Part shown: piece after piece, positions 40,101 through 52,611 of the stretch | Numbering within the stretch: the first letter of the stretch is position 1 | Layout of the letters: each line of letters begins with the position of its first letter | Assembly: GCF_023101765.2 (NCBI RefSeq) | Contig: NC_064237.1 | Span: 2,471,501-2,535,500 of the forward strand | Length of the DNA stretch: 64,000 nucleotides | Source of the DNA: Spodoptera frugiperda | Taxonomy: Eukaryota; Arthropoda; Insecta; Lepidoptera; Noctuidae | Direction of reading: 5' to 3' | Notes under the pieces: generated by a model | The model's input: the letters and a program-made list of their open reading frames with translations, nothing else | What the model was told of the DNA's origin: nothing | The model's database searches: none | Translations under genes and position numbers: made by a program

Positions 40101-43100
40101 GCAGAAGATGAGGTAGAAGGGGTGGTGCGCGCGCTGCAGCTCCGTGGTCACGTCCAGCACGTACTCGTCGCCCGCCAGCGGCATCGTCAGCGCGTCGCCC
40201 GCCACGATGCAGTACAGCGAGAACTCCGCGCGCTCCGCCTCACTTGTGACACCGATCTAAGGAAAAAAGTGTTTAAATTAATAAAAATTGTTACAATGTT
40301 TATGGTTAATTATGTTTAGAAGAAATAAAAGTCAGAATGGTGTATTGGTTTGTGTAACTTGTGAGCAAGAGACTGATTTATGACGATATAAATTGGTTGC
40401 TTGATTGTAGTTCCATAAAACGACGTAGAAAAGTATAATAATAAAATGAAATTTTTGATTGAACTGTGAGCAGTATACAAATTATAATAGTGTTAAGAAT
40501 AAATAAAAATTGTTACAATGTTTATGGTGTATTGGTTACTTTGCCAAAGGCTCCATTTCTCTATCCCAATGTCCGAATTTTCAATACTCCCTAATACCAA
40601 GTCTCCAATTCCTAAAAAATAAAAATCTGGCAACACACTAATTTTGCAGTTGTTGCAGCTTTTTTTAATGGTACAAGTCCGCCACATCCCATACCGCTGC
40701 AACTCCTGTTAGCCAGGATCTACATTAGATACAACTGTTGCAGTCTATGAACGGTGGTGATTGTTAACCATCAAGCGACGCGTTTTAGTAACAAAAATAT
40801 ACAGATGAGCAGAAACTAACCAGTTCACAGAGCTCGTTGACGATGTCCTGCACGACAGTAGCGCAGCGTGTGTTGACGACTCGCTCAGCTCCGCCCGGCA
40901 GTCGGTACAACTGACGACGCGCGGAACGGCCCGCCGATACTGCTGTCACCTATAAAATACACATAAAATTTTAGAAATAATTCGAAAGAACATGAAAGTA
41001 AGCCTTTTATTACCCAAATGTAAATTGCTCAAATATTATAAGTCCTATCGTAATAGAAGAAGAAACTTTACGCGTTATTGCTGACAATTTAAAGACTCGA
41101 CGATCTCTATTCATAGCATTGGTACATTAAGCATGGTTTAATTATTGCGCATTTTTGACTCAGGTTCAGGTTAAAATATAAATAAGAAAAATATTGAAAT
41201 TTAAAAATATATGTGACTTACCTCCTCAACACTGGGTACATTCTTCCTGCCACCGCAGCGCAGCGTCTTGCGTAAGTTGGCGAGACACACGGCAGCCGTA
41301 CCTTGGCACGGCCGCCTCCGGTCTGCTGCTGCGGCTGACAGGTATTCTACCAAGAACGGCCTGCAAAAGGTTATCATATATTTAGTTGTCAGAAGATACC
41401 GTAGTACATGAATTAAAATAAATAGTGTTCATTATTGTCCTGAAATTAATATGGTCCAAGGTTACTTCCTTGCGAAACCTCTAAGGTTTTTTATATTTTT
41501 GTAAGTCTTCAATCGCTTAAAAGTATTTTATTGCATTGGTAAACCAAAACAGTAAACAGAACTTACGTATTTAACAAATAATTTCACTTGGAAACGATTT
41601 TACTATTTTCAATCATTATGCAAATTCACGAAAGCCTTTACTAAAACCAAAATGACTCATACCTTAGTGTGTCAGAGCAAGTGAAGTAAGCTGCTAGTAT
41701 GGACATGAGTCTCCAGGCTCGCTGGCAGGAGTCTCCTGATGGTGATCGGTTGGAAGTCGTCTGCTTCATCAGCTGACAGTACACCTCATCACGGAGTTCT
41801 GGTACTGAGTGGCAGTGCTGAAAATAACAGTTAGAATTAATGGAGACATTTAAAATTACCTATAGCAAAGAATGAAGTAATAACTGTAGTCTAGGGGTAG
41901 TTTAATTAGGTACTCTTAAAGGTAGGGACGATGACGAAAAACTACAATCAAAGTATAAAGACATGTTGATGTTTGATTTATTAACCGTAATTTCTAGGTA
42001 CTACCTCGTTGGTCGAGCGCAAGTGCAACTGTCGGACAAGAGGTCTTGGTTTCGATTCCCGGGTTGGGCAAAGTATTACTGAGAGTCTGGAATTGTGCCC
42101 AGTATATGGTAATAGGCTCGTCCCCTATTACATGGGACTTATAACACAAATGGTGAATGGTGAGTGTACATTGTATAGCGGCACCTCTGCCTACCCCTTC
42201 ACACATGCCACAATTTCTAGGTAACGTAAGATATCATGATTATGTAACACTCACCATAAGTACAGTGTAAACACATTTAACTTCAGTCAAGTCCTGGTGC
42301 ATCTGCCTCTCATTGGGCTGCAGGTCGCCGCAGTATGCGCGGACACACGTGAAGCATTCCAGCGCAGGTGGCGCCAGTGCAGCCGGCAGGCGTAGTAGAG
42401 GCGCGCGCAGTGGCGTCGCCTGCCATTTCACCACGTCTGTCTGTGCCTTCCATGTCCATTCGTTGCGCTTCGCTTTGCTCTTGAGGGAGGAATCCGCTTT
42501 CAGGATTTCTAGCCTGTTGATAAAGAAAAATAGGTTAATTTTAAAACCTATGTGTGAATATGTTAGAACAAATGTAATGTCACAATTATCAGGCTATAAG
42601 ATTAATAAGAAAACAAATAATAAGGTGCTATGTAGGTATATCTATACATTTGCATTTCAGGCTATGGCGAAGCTCGTAAGCAGATATTTTATATTCAACA
42701 ACCAGCCTCTCATACTTTATGATACAAATAAAAACTGTAAATTGCTTATAAATATAAAAATCTGCATAAATTATGTCCAATGACTAGATTAATTAATTAA
42801 TAAAAGTCATAAATATTGATATAAAATTAACATAACATCAACTAAATTGGTCGTAAAATAGTAAAATATATAATAGTTAGAAGCAAAATTTTATTTGTTA
42901 CGTGATCTATGACTATAGGCACAAATATAAACTTGTAAGCTTCAAAAAGCCGTTCATCCGCCTTTTCAATAACAAATAAATGGCTTTCTAAATAATTTTG
43001 TTTGTGGCAACACGAATTTTAACGAAAACAATTTTAAAAAGGCATTTTAATCGTTCGAATCGATTAAACGATGATTTAATCATAGGACGTTTACGAATAT

Positions 43101-46100
43101 GATGCGTGCAGGTAAACATACTCAATATGAGATATATGAATAAAGCGATTTAATAATAATTGCCTGCATGACATCACTGGAGATTTCTCTATGAATGAGA
43201 CTTTTTTCTACGTTCACAAAGTTTGTAAGTAATTTGGTAAAAATGACTCAGCTAATTGATAACGCGATTTCTATTACAACATGAACGAAAATATCGGCAT
43301 TTCGAAAATACGTAACATGAATATTTCGTTTTAAAATAAACGAGATGTTTCTTACATCTATATACAACAATTTTAGCCTGCCTAGATTGTAAATTGTGGG
43401 TCAATGTGAATTCTAATATTTTTGTGCAACGATTACTTATGTCATCAGCTCAGTTCGAAAATATAGAAATTGCTACTTATCATGTTTATCTTATTGAAAT
43501 GTTAGTAGGTGACAAATATAAATATTGTGATTGTGACATGCACAAATATACGAAACACTCGCGTCTTCGTGGTGCAAGTTGCACAAAATGGGAATAAAAG
43601 TAATAAGCAGCTAAACCACGACTTGGAATAGGTAACACAGTACAAAATCAGGCTTCACAGGCACACTGTCTGAGCACAATAGAACATAATTTCAACCTAA
43701 CAGTTTCTTCATTGAACTGTTAAGCGAAAACCGCTACAAAGTATATTTTCTTTCCTATTTTTCCTATTAACGCATTTCCTTCACATCGGCAGGAAGTGGC
43801 AGCATTGGATGCAAATGAGCGCATTCAGCGCATGCGTGTTGGCCGTAAACAATAGAGGTGCGCGCGAGTGGACGAGGTGGCCACCGGCACCGTGACGGCG
43901 CGAGCGCAGCGCGGTCGCGTAGCTATATAGCCCTAACTACTCTCACTTGGAGGTGTTGTAATAAGGAACACTGAGTAGTGTTCATTACAAACAGTAATTA
44001 GCTACACACCAAGGTTTTTTAAAAAATGAATCGTACCAAACGCAAATAAAGTAAAATGTTAAGGCTGTAACTCTTGATAACTTAAAGAAATTGAACGATG
44101 ACCGTAGTTGATAATATAATCCAATTAGCCTTGTTTACCAGAACAAAAAATGATAAACAAAAACTGCTCCCTTAGAAAAAAGCACCCGATTCATTCGCAA
44201 AGTTTATTTAGCGGTTATCTAATAACGTACAACTGTAACATTGATTAGCGGCATCAATTAGAAAATTAAACCAAACTCCATGTTGAATTAAAAAACAATA
44301 GGAAGGAAAGCTGTTTCCACGGTCTCGTTTACATTTTGATTCGGTTTTTTTAAATGGCAACACGTACCAGGAATCTGTTCTGCTTACACAAGCTGTTTTA
44401 TGTCGGACGCTCACGTACACGTTACGAAACTAGCAAATGTAATGTTAATACGTTTTAACGGAGTTGCGAGCTGCACAAGTTGTTGCCGGGACTCTGCCTC
44501 GAAAAGCAGGGACAGGGTGGTTTGAAGTCAGTAGGCATCTGACACTCCTCTCGCCTCGCCCAAGGCGGGAGAACTCATCGTATGATTTCCTCCGATAAAA
44601 AAAGTACTTCGTTTTATATAAAAACATTATCAATTTTATAGTAAAGCATTTGTTTTTTTTTGCAATAGATATTGTATGTGACGCACGGTGAATCTATCGA
44701 AATGTCGCATGGTCTACATCTAAATGCCAGTTAAGATGATATATGTTGCGTGTTACATTACTGAGTGTTATAATGTTACATAAATAAAATGTTTTAGTAA
44801 AAATTTAACTTTTAGATTCTTAGACAGATCAGAAATAATTTAGCAACATTCTGTTTTAAACGCCATTACGGTTGGTTAGTTGGGTATATTGAAGTTGTAA
44901 CAAATACTATATTTGGGTATATTATATTTCCAAAATTGGTTAACACATTGAACACCGTGGTGGTCACCGGTGACCGACGTTAGCGGAGGATTTTCTTCAA
45001 CAGTTAAGACATAAGAATTCTAGAGATTTTGAGTTTCACAGAATGGAATGTTAATGGAACGCATCATCAATATTACGCAAAGCTATTGAAAGCGTATCAT
45101 GGTTTGCGGAAATAATTTCAAAACGAAAACGGCTATTACACCGGGATATCCTCGATTCGATGCAAACGATTTCTCATATGGATTTATAGGAATGTTGTAT
45201 GCTTCCTACTAATACCGATGTTCACTAATTAAATAAAATTAATTAACCATCTTCATTTAGTTTAAGTAGGTTTAATTTTTGGACGCCAATTCTAGCTTGA
45301 AGGAAATATACAATCACATTACTTTCGGTTAGTATTGCCCGATAATTTGTTAATCATATTATGTTGAGTAACTAAAAGAGGTACCTACTTAATAAAAATA
45401 ACTGTTTATGTTGAATGATCAAGGTTTTCGAAATTGTTTTCTTACATCATAGGTAAGTGCAGTTGACACCAGAAATAACCAGACATTATCAGCTTTGATT
45501 TTATATGTAGACTTAGTATCTATAATAAGTATAATGTAGATACTAAGTCTACATATAATAATGGATAATTGGACCGTAAACACTAAGCAGTATTTCCCAT
45601 TAGTTATTAGATTAACTACAACAACCGTGGAATACATATTCACACACAACAATAAAAGGAAGTAGTTTCAACGAGAGATGTAAAAAATGCGCCTTAGTTT
45701 ATATAAGTGAGAGAATTAATGTTTTTCTTCGAACATATTGTGCATAAAAGACATGAAAGCACATCCGTTGGTTGCAAAACTTGCAAATAACTTAAATCCG
45801 GTTATTGGTTTAAGTATTCTTTATGGATTCCGACATGCGTTTCAAAGCTTAAGTTGGGCTATAATTTACCAAACATAATTTCGGCGTTGTCAGTTTAATA
45901 TTGATTTAAAATTAGTTTTTTTTTAGCTGTAACTATATAGATTGTTACTTTAAACATCCACGAAAAAAGAAAAACGGTAAGAAAGGTTCATTATGTCTAC
46001 TAGGTATTTTTTTTTATACCACGACGGTGCGGCAAGAAAGCACAAGACTCCTAATGATGTTTAGTGGTTACTGTGGCCTATGAACGCTTGCAACATTTGG

Positions 46101-49100
46101 AGTCGGCAAATGCATGCACTTTGCCGACCCCAAAATGTAGCCGACTGTGAAAACCTCGAGAGTTTACTCCACAATCGGAGAAAGGAAATTTTTCAGAAAC
46201 CGAACTGTACAGGACACTTTGGGTTCCAATGTGTGAGCGTGAACTGCCTGTCTATAGCGAGCGGTAGCAATCATAACTTTTAACCACATTGTGGGATTTT
46301 CAATGCAAAAAATGCAATCAACGTTTAATCACATATCGTATATGTATGCTATGCCGTTATGTGGTATCTACGTTATTTACAATAGTTATGATAAGTCATT
46401 ATTTATTTGTCTTGCTTATTGAACAAAGCACTCTAGTATCTAAACTATGGTGACGGAAAAACTTAATAGCGTTAATTAGGCACATGAGAACTGTCTTTGA
46501 CAACTTTCTTCTGAATTATGTACTTATGAGTCAAATTGCGGCTTTTTTTCTCTTTGTTGTCAACTCATTAGGGTTAAATAATGTGTCTAGTAAATTTTGT
46601 GGCTTATGATCAGTGTAGATTTTAGATATATGCTATGTAGATACCATAATGTCATTGATCATCTTGTAAACAGAACAAAATACTGCTCAGAGGTTAGGGT
46701 TGCCGATCGTACCTTCGCAGTTCGCAGTGCATAATATTTATTAAAGGATGACTTAATCAGGTTTAATGTAATTTAAACTTCTAGTTAAACTTATTAATAA
46801 AATTCAGTAAATAAATGAACAATTAACGAAGTAAATTAAAATAATTATACAAATATTTCTAGTAGTTGATGTATGGATGGTTGCTTTCGCATTTAAAATA
46901 GACGCATATGATTGACAAGCTTTGTTATGATTACTCAGCCAAGCGCGCCACAGTAACACACTAGCGCCACTCTAATTAATTACCGTGACAACTAACTGAC
47001 ATTCCACACAAGTGTAGCCACAATAAAAAAAAAAACAGAAGTAAACAAAAACACAATTATCAACTTTCCACGAAAACAGGCACAAATCACAAAACAAAAA
47101 GACTCTCACAGTAACTCGGTCCCGCTATCATCATCGAACGATAGACCATATTCGTCAAAATCGTCACTTGACAGACTGTCTTCAGTCATGTCTGTGTTGC
47201 TCTCGCCCAGCGACTCCATCGACATCGTCCGACGGCCGATCACCGACTAAACGTATCGGGGAAAGCGCTCAACGCCGAGGAAGTAAATTTTGAATAATTT
47301 AACGATTCATTTCGGCTTTCAAAACGTTGCTAGTGTTAACGTATTTACCGGTAACGTCATTATTCGGATTATTAAGATGTTACGCGATTCTTTATGCCTA
47401 GTTTTGAGTTTAGTTGGTCATTGATAGCTTTATTTTCATTTGTGTCAATGTTGTCATTTGTATTAATGTTGATTGGAAAATTATCATAAAGATTTTGTTA
47501 ATATTCATGATAAATAATCTATAAAACGTTGAAAGGTTTACACCATGTCACGCAGTTCTTACAATTGAAAGAAAAAAACTGCAACAAAACTTATCGAGCC
47601 ACTTAAAGCACCTAACTGACGGAAACACTGACGGAAACACATACACTATTAATAACAGTAATTACTACAAAACACCAATTAAACACACACAACACACGGC
47701 ATTAATTAGACGCACACTGTAACCGGGAACGGGCTGACAAATTGCTAATACAGAAATGAAGGTGACGTTTGTAAATGGAGGTAAGTTGGAAATATATTGG
47801 ATACTTGCACTCGGTGTTTGATTCGCTCTGCGAGTGCACACGGCATGGCCGAAGGTTACACTTGCTCTGGCGACGAGTGCCCCGCGACCTCTCAGGTGCG
47901 TTCCACGCCAACGGTGCTCATCAACTAACTAGGGCTGCTCTACTTTTTACCAAGCTGTTTTTATGGCGCATTGTTTTTGTAAAATTGCAACCGAATCTCG
48001 TTTACAAAGACGTTGCTTCATAATGAAAATTCATTACGAAAAAGCTTTTGTTTTCTTTTTTAACTGGGCCAAGCAGGCGACTGTGGGATGACGGATCAGA
48101 TGCAAACGACACTGCGTTATTGCAACATTACAATAATCTTTAAATCTGTACAGTTGAAAGGATTTTGCTGAAATAGATGGATATGTTTTGCAATAGGTAA
48201 GCATAACTTCACAGGGAAGTAGAAATTAAGATATTTTCCGTTCTCTCGAGCGCAGCATTATTATGATATAACAAAACAACTAAAGTGTAACACCGACAGC
48301 CGCCATTGTTCCGTGGAAAGCAGAACGTATCGTTACTTTGGATTAATATTTGGTAAGGAGTCCAGATTTATCAAGATAACCGAAATTGCAATAATTAGAA
48401 ACAAATTTTAATGGTATGCTGCAACAAATTACCATTTGAGACGAATGAAGGTGGGAAAGACGTGACTGACAGATTTGAAGTAAGCCACAGTGTCAGTCTG
48501 AAGCGCTAATAAATTAAACAGCATTTCAAGAGTCCGTTACAAAATGAAATAAACTTGTCATAGAAAAATACAATACCATTGCTAATTAATCTTAACTAAT
48601 TATTAACCAACCTTTAATCAAATCAATTGCAAAGTAAAACAATGGCATATTGCGCTGTTCAATTAGAAGCTATTGGATCTGGCCAGGCTGAGCATCAACA
48701 AAGGTAAATGAGATTACTTGTGAAGATAATATTGGCAAAGGAAACAAACTTGCAACATTTACGAAATAAATTAGGAATGATTAGATACTCATAAAAGTTG
48801 CCAAATCATGAGTCCAATCTACGACAATTGCAGCATGCATTTTGCGTAGGCGTTAAAAATGATTATGATATACCTAAGTATAGGCAAAATCATTCCTTGA
48901 ATTGAGGATCATTGACACCATCTAACTCATAATCTATAGTATACATCATATACATCATCTATATATCTGTATATATTAATATATCTGTAGTAAAATAAAT
49001 GCTTATTGTCAAATAAGCAGAAATGGCAATGGAAGATAAGATATTGGTGGAATGAGGAAATATTAATAATTTATGAAAACTCAAGCACTTAGGCATACTA

Positions 49101-52100
49101 CATAGATTAGGTAGTAGCTCCGGTAGCAACCCTATACATTTCCATTAACGAATCACAAATAAAAAGTATTCCGAAGATACCTGGAATACGTAGGAATCCT
49201 GCATTCAATGTAAAACTGTTACCCACGGCTTTTTTAGAAAGCATTGTTATTGTAGATACATCTACTGTTAAAATTGAATAAACTTCGTAAAAAAATAACG
49301 TTAAGCGATTTAATTTTATGGCTGGTTACACTCATTTTCATGGTTTATGTAGATGGTTTCAGAGTCAATACATCATAATTGGTAATTAAATTAATTTGGA
49401 CAGAGTTAGAGACCAAAGTATATTTTTATATACATATATCTTCGAACACGGTAGCACAGAATAATAAGTCTTTATTTCTTCGATACAGTAACTTTTAAGT
49501 TACTAATTACGTATTTTTTATGTATTTTCCAATTAAAAACTGCTCTAATAAATCAATCGCGTGATAGGTTTAAACTGTGAACAACGTTCGTACATCGCTT
49601 CTCAATTAGGTAGGTAGTTTAACAACAATTACCCATTTTCCAGTTAGGCAACATTAATTCGGCAATTATTTTTAGGCAACACTGATGTTGGAACTTTTCA
49701 AAACACAAACGGATTAAATATTTCAAAATGTTTGATTTTCCTGTGGTTACCAAAGTGACATTTTTAAAAGATGCACCATAAGACATTAGGAGCAAATAAA
49801 TTAGTACCAGATAAAGTTTTACGATTTATGTAGTATCAGGAGACTAAAGCGACATCTTGACATCATGTATGAACGTATGAACTATCAAATGAAGATTTTG
49901 CGAAAAAACTGCTATATCGTATAAAACATTTTCAAAGTGACACTCAGTTCATCAATCATCATCAATCAATTTACAACAATAACAACAATAATTAAGAAAA
50001 TATTTTCAAAAGAAATTCTGTGCACGACATGTCTCTTCTCTGACATGTGTCACAATTAGTACAAGCGGCTAAAGACAGATGTCGCTGACGTGATTAATTT
50101 ACGAAAGAAGCATCGTAGACTTACAAGCCGAATAAAAAAAAATCGAAATAAAAACATAAGTCTCGAAACTAAACTAAGCTAACGTATTGCCAATAGGTCA
50201 GTAAAATAAAGAATAGATTATCAAGCAGAACGATTGTTTGGAGTCTACGCCTAACATCTTTATGCAACAAATTGCATTTTAAAAGCGTAAATGCGCCTCC
50301 AACGTGTGATTGGATTGTTTAGTGCTTGTAGAACTTTCAATTCTGTCATTTTAACGTCATTATCAACTTTCTATTTACTCGTCGAGAATATACTTAGCAA
50401 AGAAATAGACGCATTGAAAATTGAGACCTAAATTGCGTAAAGTGACAGCATTTCTTCACACGCAGGAAATTACAACTTCTTGGCCGTACTAAGTTACAAC
50501 AATAGGCTATTTTTGCGTAAGGAAAGATACCTGACACTACTTTGACCATTATGTAGTGAGAGAGAGGTTCAGTAAACATCAACATGTACTCACTCTGGGC
50601 TCTGTCTGAAATGGTCGACGGCAAACTGCAACAGCGGATGTCTGCCGTCGTGCTGTGGCGTTGACTGGTCTCTCCTCTCTTCTCTCATCTCCCTCTCTCG
50701 TTCCCTGTCTCTATCTCTGTCACGGTCCCTCTCCCTCTCTCGTTCTCTATCTCTTTCTCGTGGTACTGGCGATGTAGTCTGCGCTCTCCTCTCGACATGG
50801 TCCGTCTCTTCTCTGGAATCTCTCGTTTCTCGTAACTCGCGTATTTCCCGAGAGTCCCTAGAGTCTCTGGACTCTCTCGTCTCTCTAGTTTCTCGTTCTG
50901 AGACGCGTTCCTTTGTAACTCCATTTGTGGTAGGTTTGGGTTGAACCTGTAACAATAAAAGCTTTGGGTTAGTAAAACTCGATTTATTACAATTGACTAG
51001 TTTGTTTTCAATTATTTCTACAGATTTTAAACGTTCTGCCTAACAATATGACAAGTTTTTTTTCGTTTTACGTTTCCAACGAAAGAATCTGAACATTGGC
51101 ATCTGATTGCGGTACTCGGCACTCGGCCGGTGTCGGTACATCGCTGGAGATCAGGAAAGCGTGAATGTGCGCGCGCGCACGATCGCTAAATAAATCAGTT
51201 TTACTGCGGTGGACCCGTTGCTTGGACTCTATATCTACGGATGATTTTCAATAGAAACCGGGTGATATGATTTACTGCGTTTGATTCGTTACAATAATTT
51301 TATATTCTTTTTTCAATTTCCTCAATTGTACGTACTGATTACTTACTTTTTAATTAGTGGATTGTACCGATTCGTTACTATGTATCAGAAAATTTTATTA
51401 AGGGGAATACTTATTACCGATAGTTATAACTAATTACAATTGTATTATTTAACTTAGCTTTGTACAGGTTACTTGCTAACAGGTTCACCTATTTCTGACG
51501 AGTTAATCTAGTTACGTTCTACTGAGTAAATATTCTTGACAATTACAATAATAGAATCAGTAAATTTATGTTCGCAGTTGTTTGTGGCTATTAGACCAAA
51601 AAGGACATAACATCAAATTCCACGGTCAATACATTTTACAATAATGCAAAGGCGAATTCAGTATGGAGAGAGAAATAAAAACAGTCAGTCGATTCAGAAT
51701 TCTTTAAAGACAGTTCTCTTTAAAGAAGAAAATTGGTTTAAACTCTTGCTTTTTAAAAGCCTTCAAATGTGGGCCTTCTGGACTCTATGGTTTTAGGCAT
51801 GTGTCTATAGCTTGACCCAATAGTAATCCATTAATAGGCAATTGTTATAGGTAGTAAATTACGAAATATAACACCACATATTAATAACGATAGTAACTAA
51901 CTGTGACAATCAGTTCATTGTTACAACAAAAACTAAATATTACAGCTGTCAGCGACTGTATAGTACCAATCTATAAATTAATTAAGCAATAAAATTTCTT
52001 CGGTGGCCCCACCAATACAATAATTACCCAAGTTACGTAACAAGATATAAAATAAATAAACACTAATAAAAACCTAATGAAAAAGTAATGAAGTAATAAA

Positions 52101-52611
52101 GACGGCCTTATGTATTTACTATTTTATAATCACAATGTAGGTCAATGTGAATTAATCCTTTCGTACCTATTACTTCTTATACTAAGATCATGTTACCTTT
52201 GGTTTTCGTTTCAAAGTTTTTCTACTGAGCGTCCTGATAACATCGTAAAAGTTTTCCATTTTTCAGTAATATTTCGGTCACCAGCACACATTTAAACACG
52301 GTTCGTTAATATTCGCAAGCACTTTAAAATACAACGTTACTTTTCGAAATATGTTCTAAGCAAATCAATGTTGCCACTTTCGCGATACAAAAAATCGATT
52401 ATTAAATTTCTATTGTTTTTTTTTAAATAGTGCAATTTCCGCACTGCATTCGCGAAGTGCAGCGGTGGTATGCGCGCGCCGCCGCACCCGAGCCACCGCC
52501 ACCATCTTTATAAATATTGATGCAAGTATATGTGTGCTCGCTCCGATTAATCGCTAATTTCTTTCGTAACACAAATTCTTTTAGTCTTTTTAATCGATTT
52601 ATTCTTACCAT
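37144..52611 (-). CDS. Myo10A: myosin XV-like MyTH4-FERM protein (C-terminal part, or motor-less form)
   Basis: Nine minus-strand exons chain in phase: 50594-50946, 42255-42513, 41663-41817, 41222-41360, 40821-40949, 40032-40256, 39443-39721, 38785-38970 and 38215-38368. They encode a charged linker, a MyTH4 domain (HPLLQFAVDHFRQ, then VVKWQATPLRAPLLRL, LTEVKCVYTVLMHCH, LRDEVYCQLMKQTT, LRKTLRCGGRKNVPS) and a FERM domain (ERVVNT, YVLDVTTELQ, FCRSVWHHPLR, VLFNQVAPDYLEGLLL, WPLFGSSFF, THETDTHWPYAELISTRK, QQRVTRLQAEQAHEVARLV). The FERM end matches myosin XV rather than myosin VII as I know them. Drosophila has it as Myo10A (sisyphus). MyTH4-FERM tails bind microtubules and adhesion or actin-bundling cargo. 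A short last exon at 37144-37157 would add AFNN. A possible ATG-only first exon ends at 52609. No motor, IQ or SH3 is visible to 64000. Together the model gives ~630 residues. Confidence 0.85.
37668..38010 (+). repeat. tandem duplication, ~208-bp offset
   Basis: CGACAGACAAACTGTTGTTGGTCGGCT ... CCAAAGGT ... TGTATTGTTTCTGAACCAA ... TTATTCTCCTACC ... AACCAAATAGTTT occurs at ~37680-37780 and again at ~37890-37995 with modest divergence. It lies upstream of the last-exon candidate, within the final intron of the myosin-like gene. Confidence 0.75.
39038..39355. mobile_element. MITE with ~50-bp imperfect terminal inverted repeats
   Basis: The left end TAATGGGATAGAGCGGTAAAC...CACCCTGATGGTAAGCAAT pairs with the inverse of the right end (TTATGGCATAATGTGACAAAC...AACTGATGGTAAGCAAT). 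It lies in the intron between exons 39443 and 38970. A half-copy is at 2698-2815. Confidence 0.75.
40620..40810. repeat. dispersed repeat in a myosin-gene intron
   Basis: CAACTCCTGTTAGCCAGGATCTACATTAG...GAACGGTGGTGATTGTTAACCATCAAG has the look of a moth MITE family. It ends just before the 40821 exon. Confidence 0.4.
42001..42211 (+). mobile_element. tRNA-derived SINE with 12-bp target-site duplication
   Basis: AATTTCTAGGTA is present at 41989-42000 and 42212-42223. Between them lies a 211-bp unit with A-box-like TTGGTCGAGCGCAAG, B box GGTTTCGATTCC (42048-42059), a CGGGTTGGGCAAAGTATTACT body and a CTACCCCTTCACA end. It lies in a myosin-gene intron on the opposite strand. Confidence 0.88.
43780..43960. 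promoter_or_regulatory. GC-rich patch with TATA-like palindrome, possible intronic promoter
   Basis: CpG-dense sequence at 43855-43920 adjoins the self-complementary GCTATATAGC at 43922-43931. On the minus strand the TATA would lie ahead of the GC-rich leader and of exon 42513. No first exon in the right phase was identified. Confidence 0.35.
44455..44605 (+). mobile_element. short non-LTR-tail-like repeat
   Basis: GGGACTCTGCCTCGAAAAGCAGGG, GGGTGGTTTGAAGTCAGTAGGCATCTGACACTCC and CTCGCCCAAGGCGGGAGAA are followed by an A-rich end at ~44597. Same family as 19052-19190. Confidence 0.65.
45501..45558. repeat. perfect 22-bp inverted repeat with 14-base loop
   Basis: Arms 45501-45522 and 45537-45558 are exactly complementary. 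Pairing stops abruptly outside them. Confidence 0.9.
46060..46290. repeat. probable dispersed repeat
   Basis: The block TGGTTACTGTGGCCTATGAACGC...GAGTCGGCAAATGCATGCACTTTGCCGACCCC includes an inverted pair GTCGGCAAA/TTTGCCGAC and resembles common moth MITEs. The 67-codon ORF across it is not a gene. Confidence 0.4.
47110..47225 (-). CDS. candidate alternative first exon of the myosin XV-like gene
   Basis: ATG at 47225 opens 38 codons of acidic sequence (MSMESLGESNTDMTEDS, then SSDDFDEYGLSFDDDSG). The exon ends in phase 2 at a GTGAGAG donor. The next exon (from 42513) needs exactly two preceding bases, so the splice reads through as ...TELL-LEILKAD. It would replace the RE/RD linker and the first MyTH4 helix. 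If unspliced, the frame stops one codon later. The composition is unlike the AT-rich neighbourhood. It is otherwise just a short ORF. Confidence 0.5.
47226..50590. other. intronic DNA between the two upstream myosin exons
   Basis: A moderately GC-rich patch lies at 47820-47900 but has no clear exon. The rest is AT-rich. A promoter for the 47225 start would fall at about 47260-47400, where no TATA box is evident. Confidence 0.35.
50594..50946 (-). CDS. linker exon: Arg/Glu/Asp/Ser-rich region and start of MyTH4
   Basis: The exon is preceded by TTTTATTGTTACAG and followed by GTGAGTAC. It starts in phase 0 (VQPKPTTNGVTKERV) and ends two bases into a codon. That fits the G-first acceptor of 42513. 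About 80 residues are mixed RE, RD and SR dipeptides, then HPLLQFAVDHFRQSP opens the MyTH4 domain. The charged block could form a single alpha helix or a nuclear-speckle-like RE/RD region. Neither can be told from sequence alone. Confidence 0.8.

Larger units (their letters stand above)
42514..47109 (-). other. large intron of the myosin XV-like gene (part)
   Basis: No further exon with matching phase was found. It holds a GC-rich patch with a TATA-like palindrome, a short LINE-tail-like repeat, a perfect hairpin and the repeat near 46060-46280, all listed apart. Confidence 0.5.

Noticed and set aside
47775..48023. 82-codon ORF in the GC-rich patch
   Set aside because: An opposite-strand frame is also open over the same bases, and neither shows a motif or matching splice phase.
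52423..52611. 62-codon minus-strand ORF starting at 52611
   Set aside because: The ATG is followed at once by a strong donor, so the downstream frame is more likely intron; composition is low-complexity.
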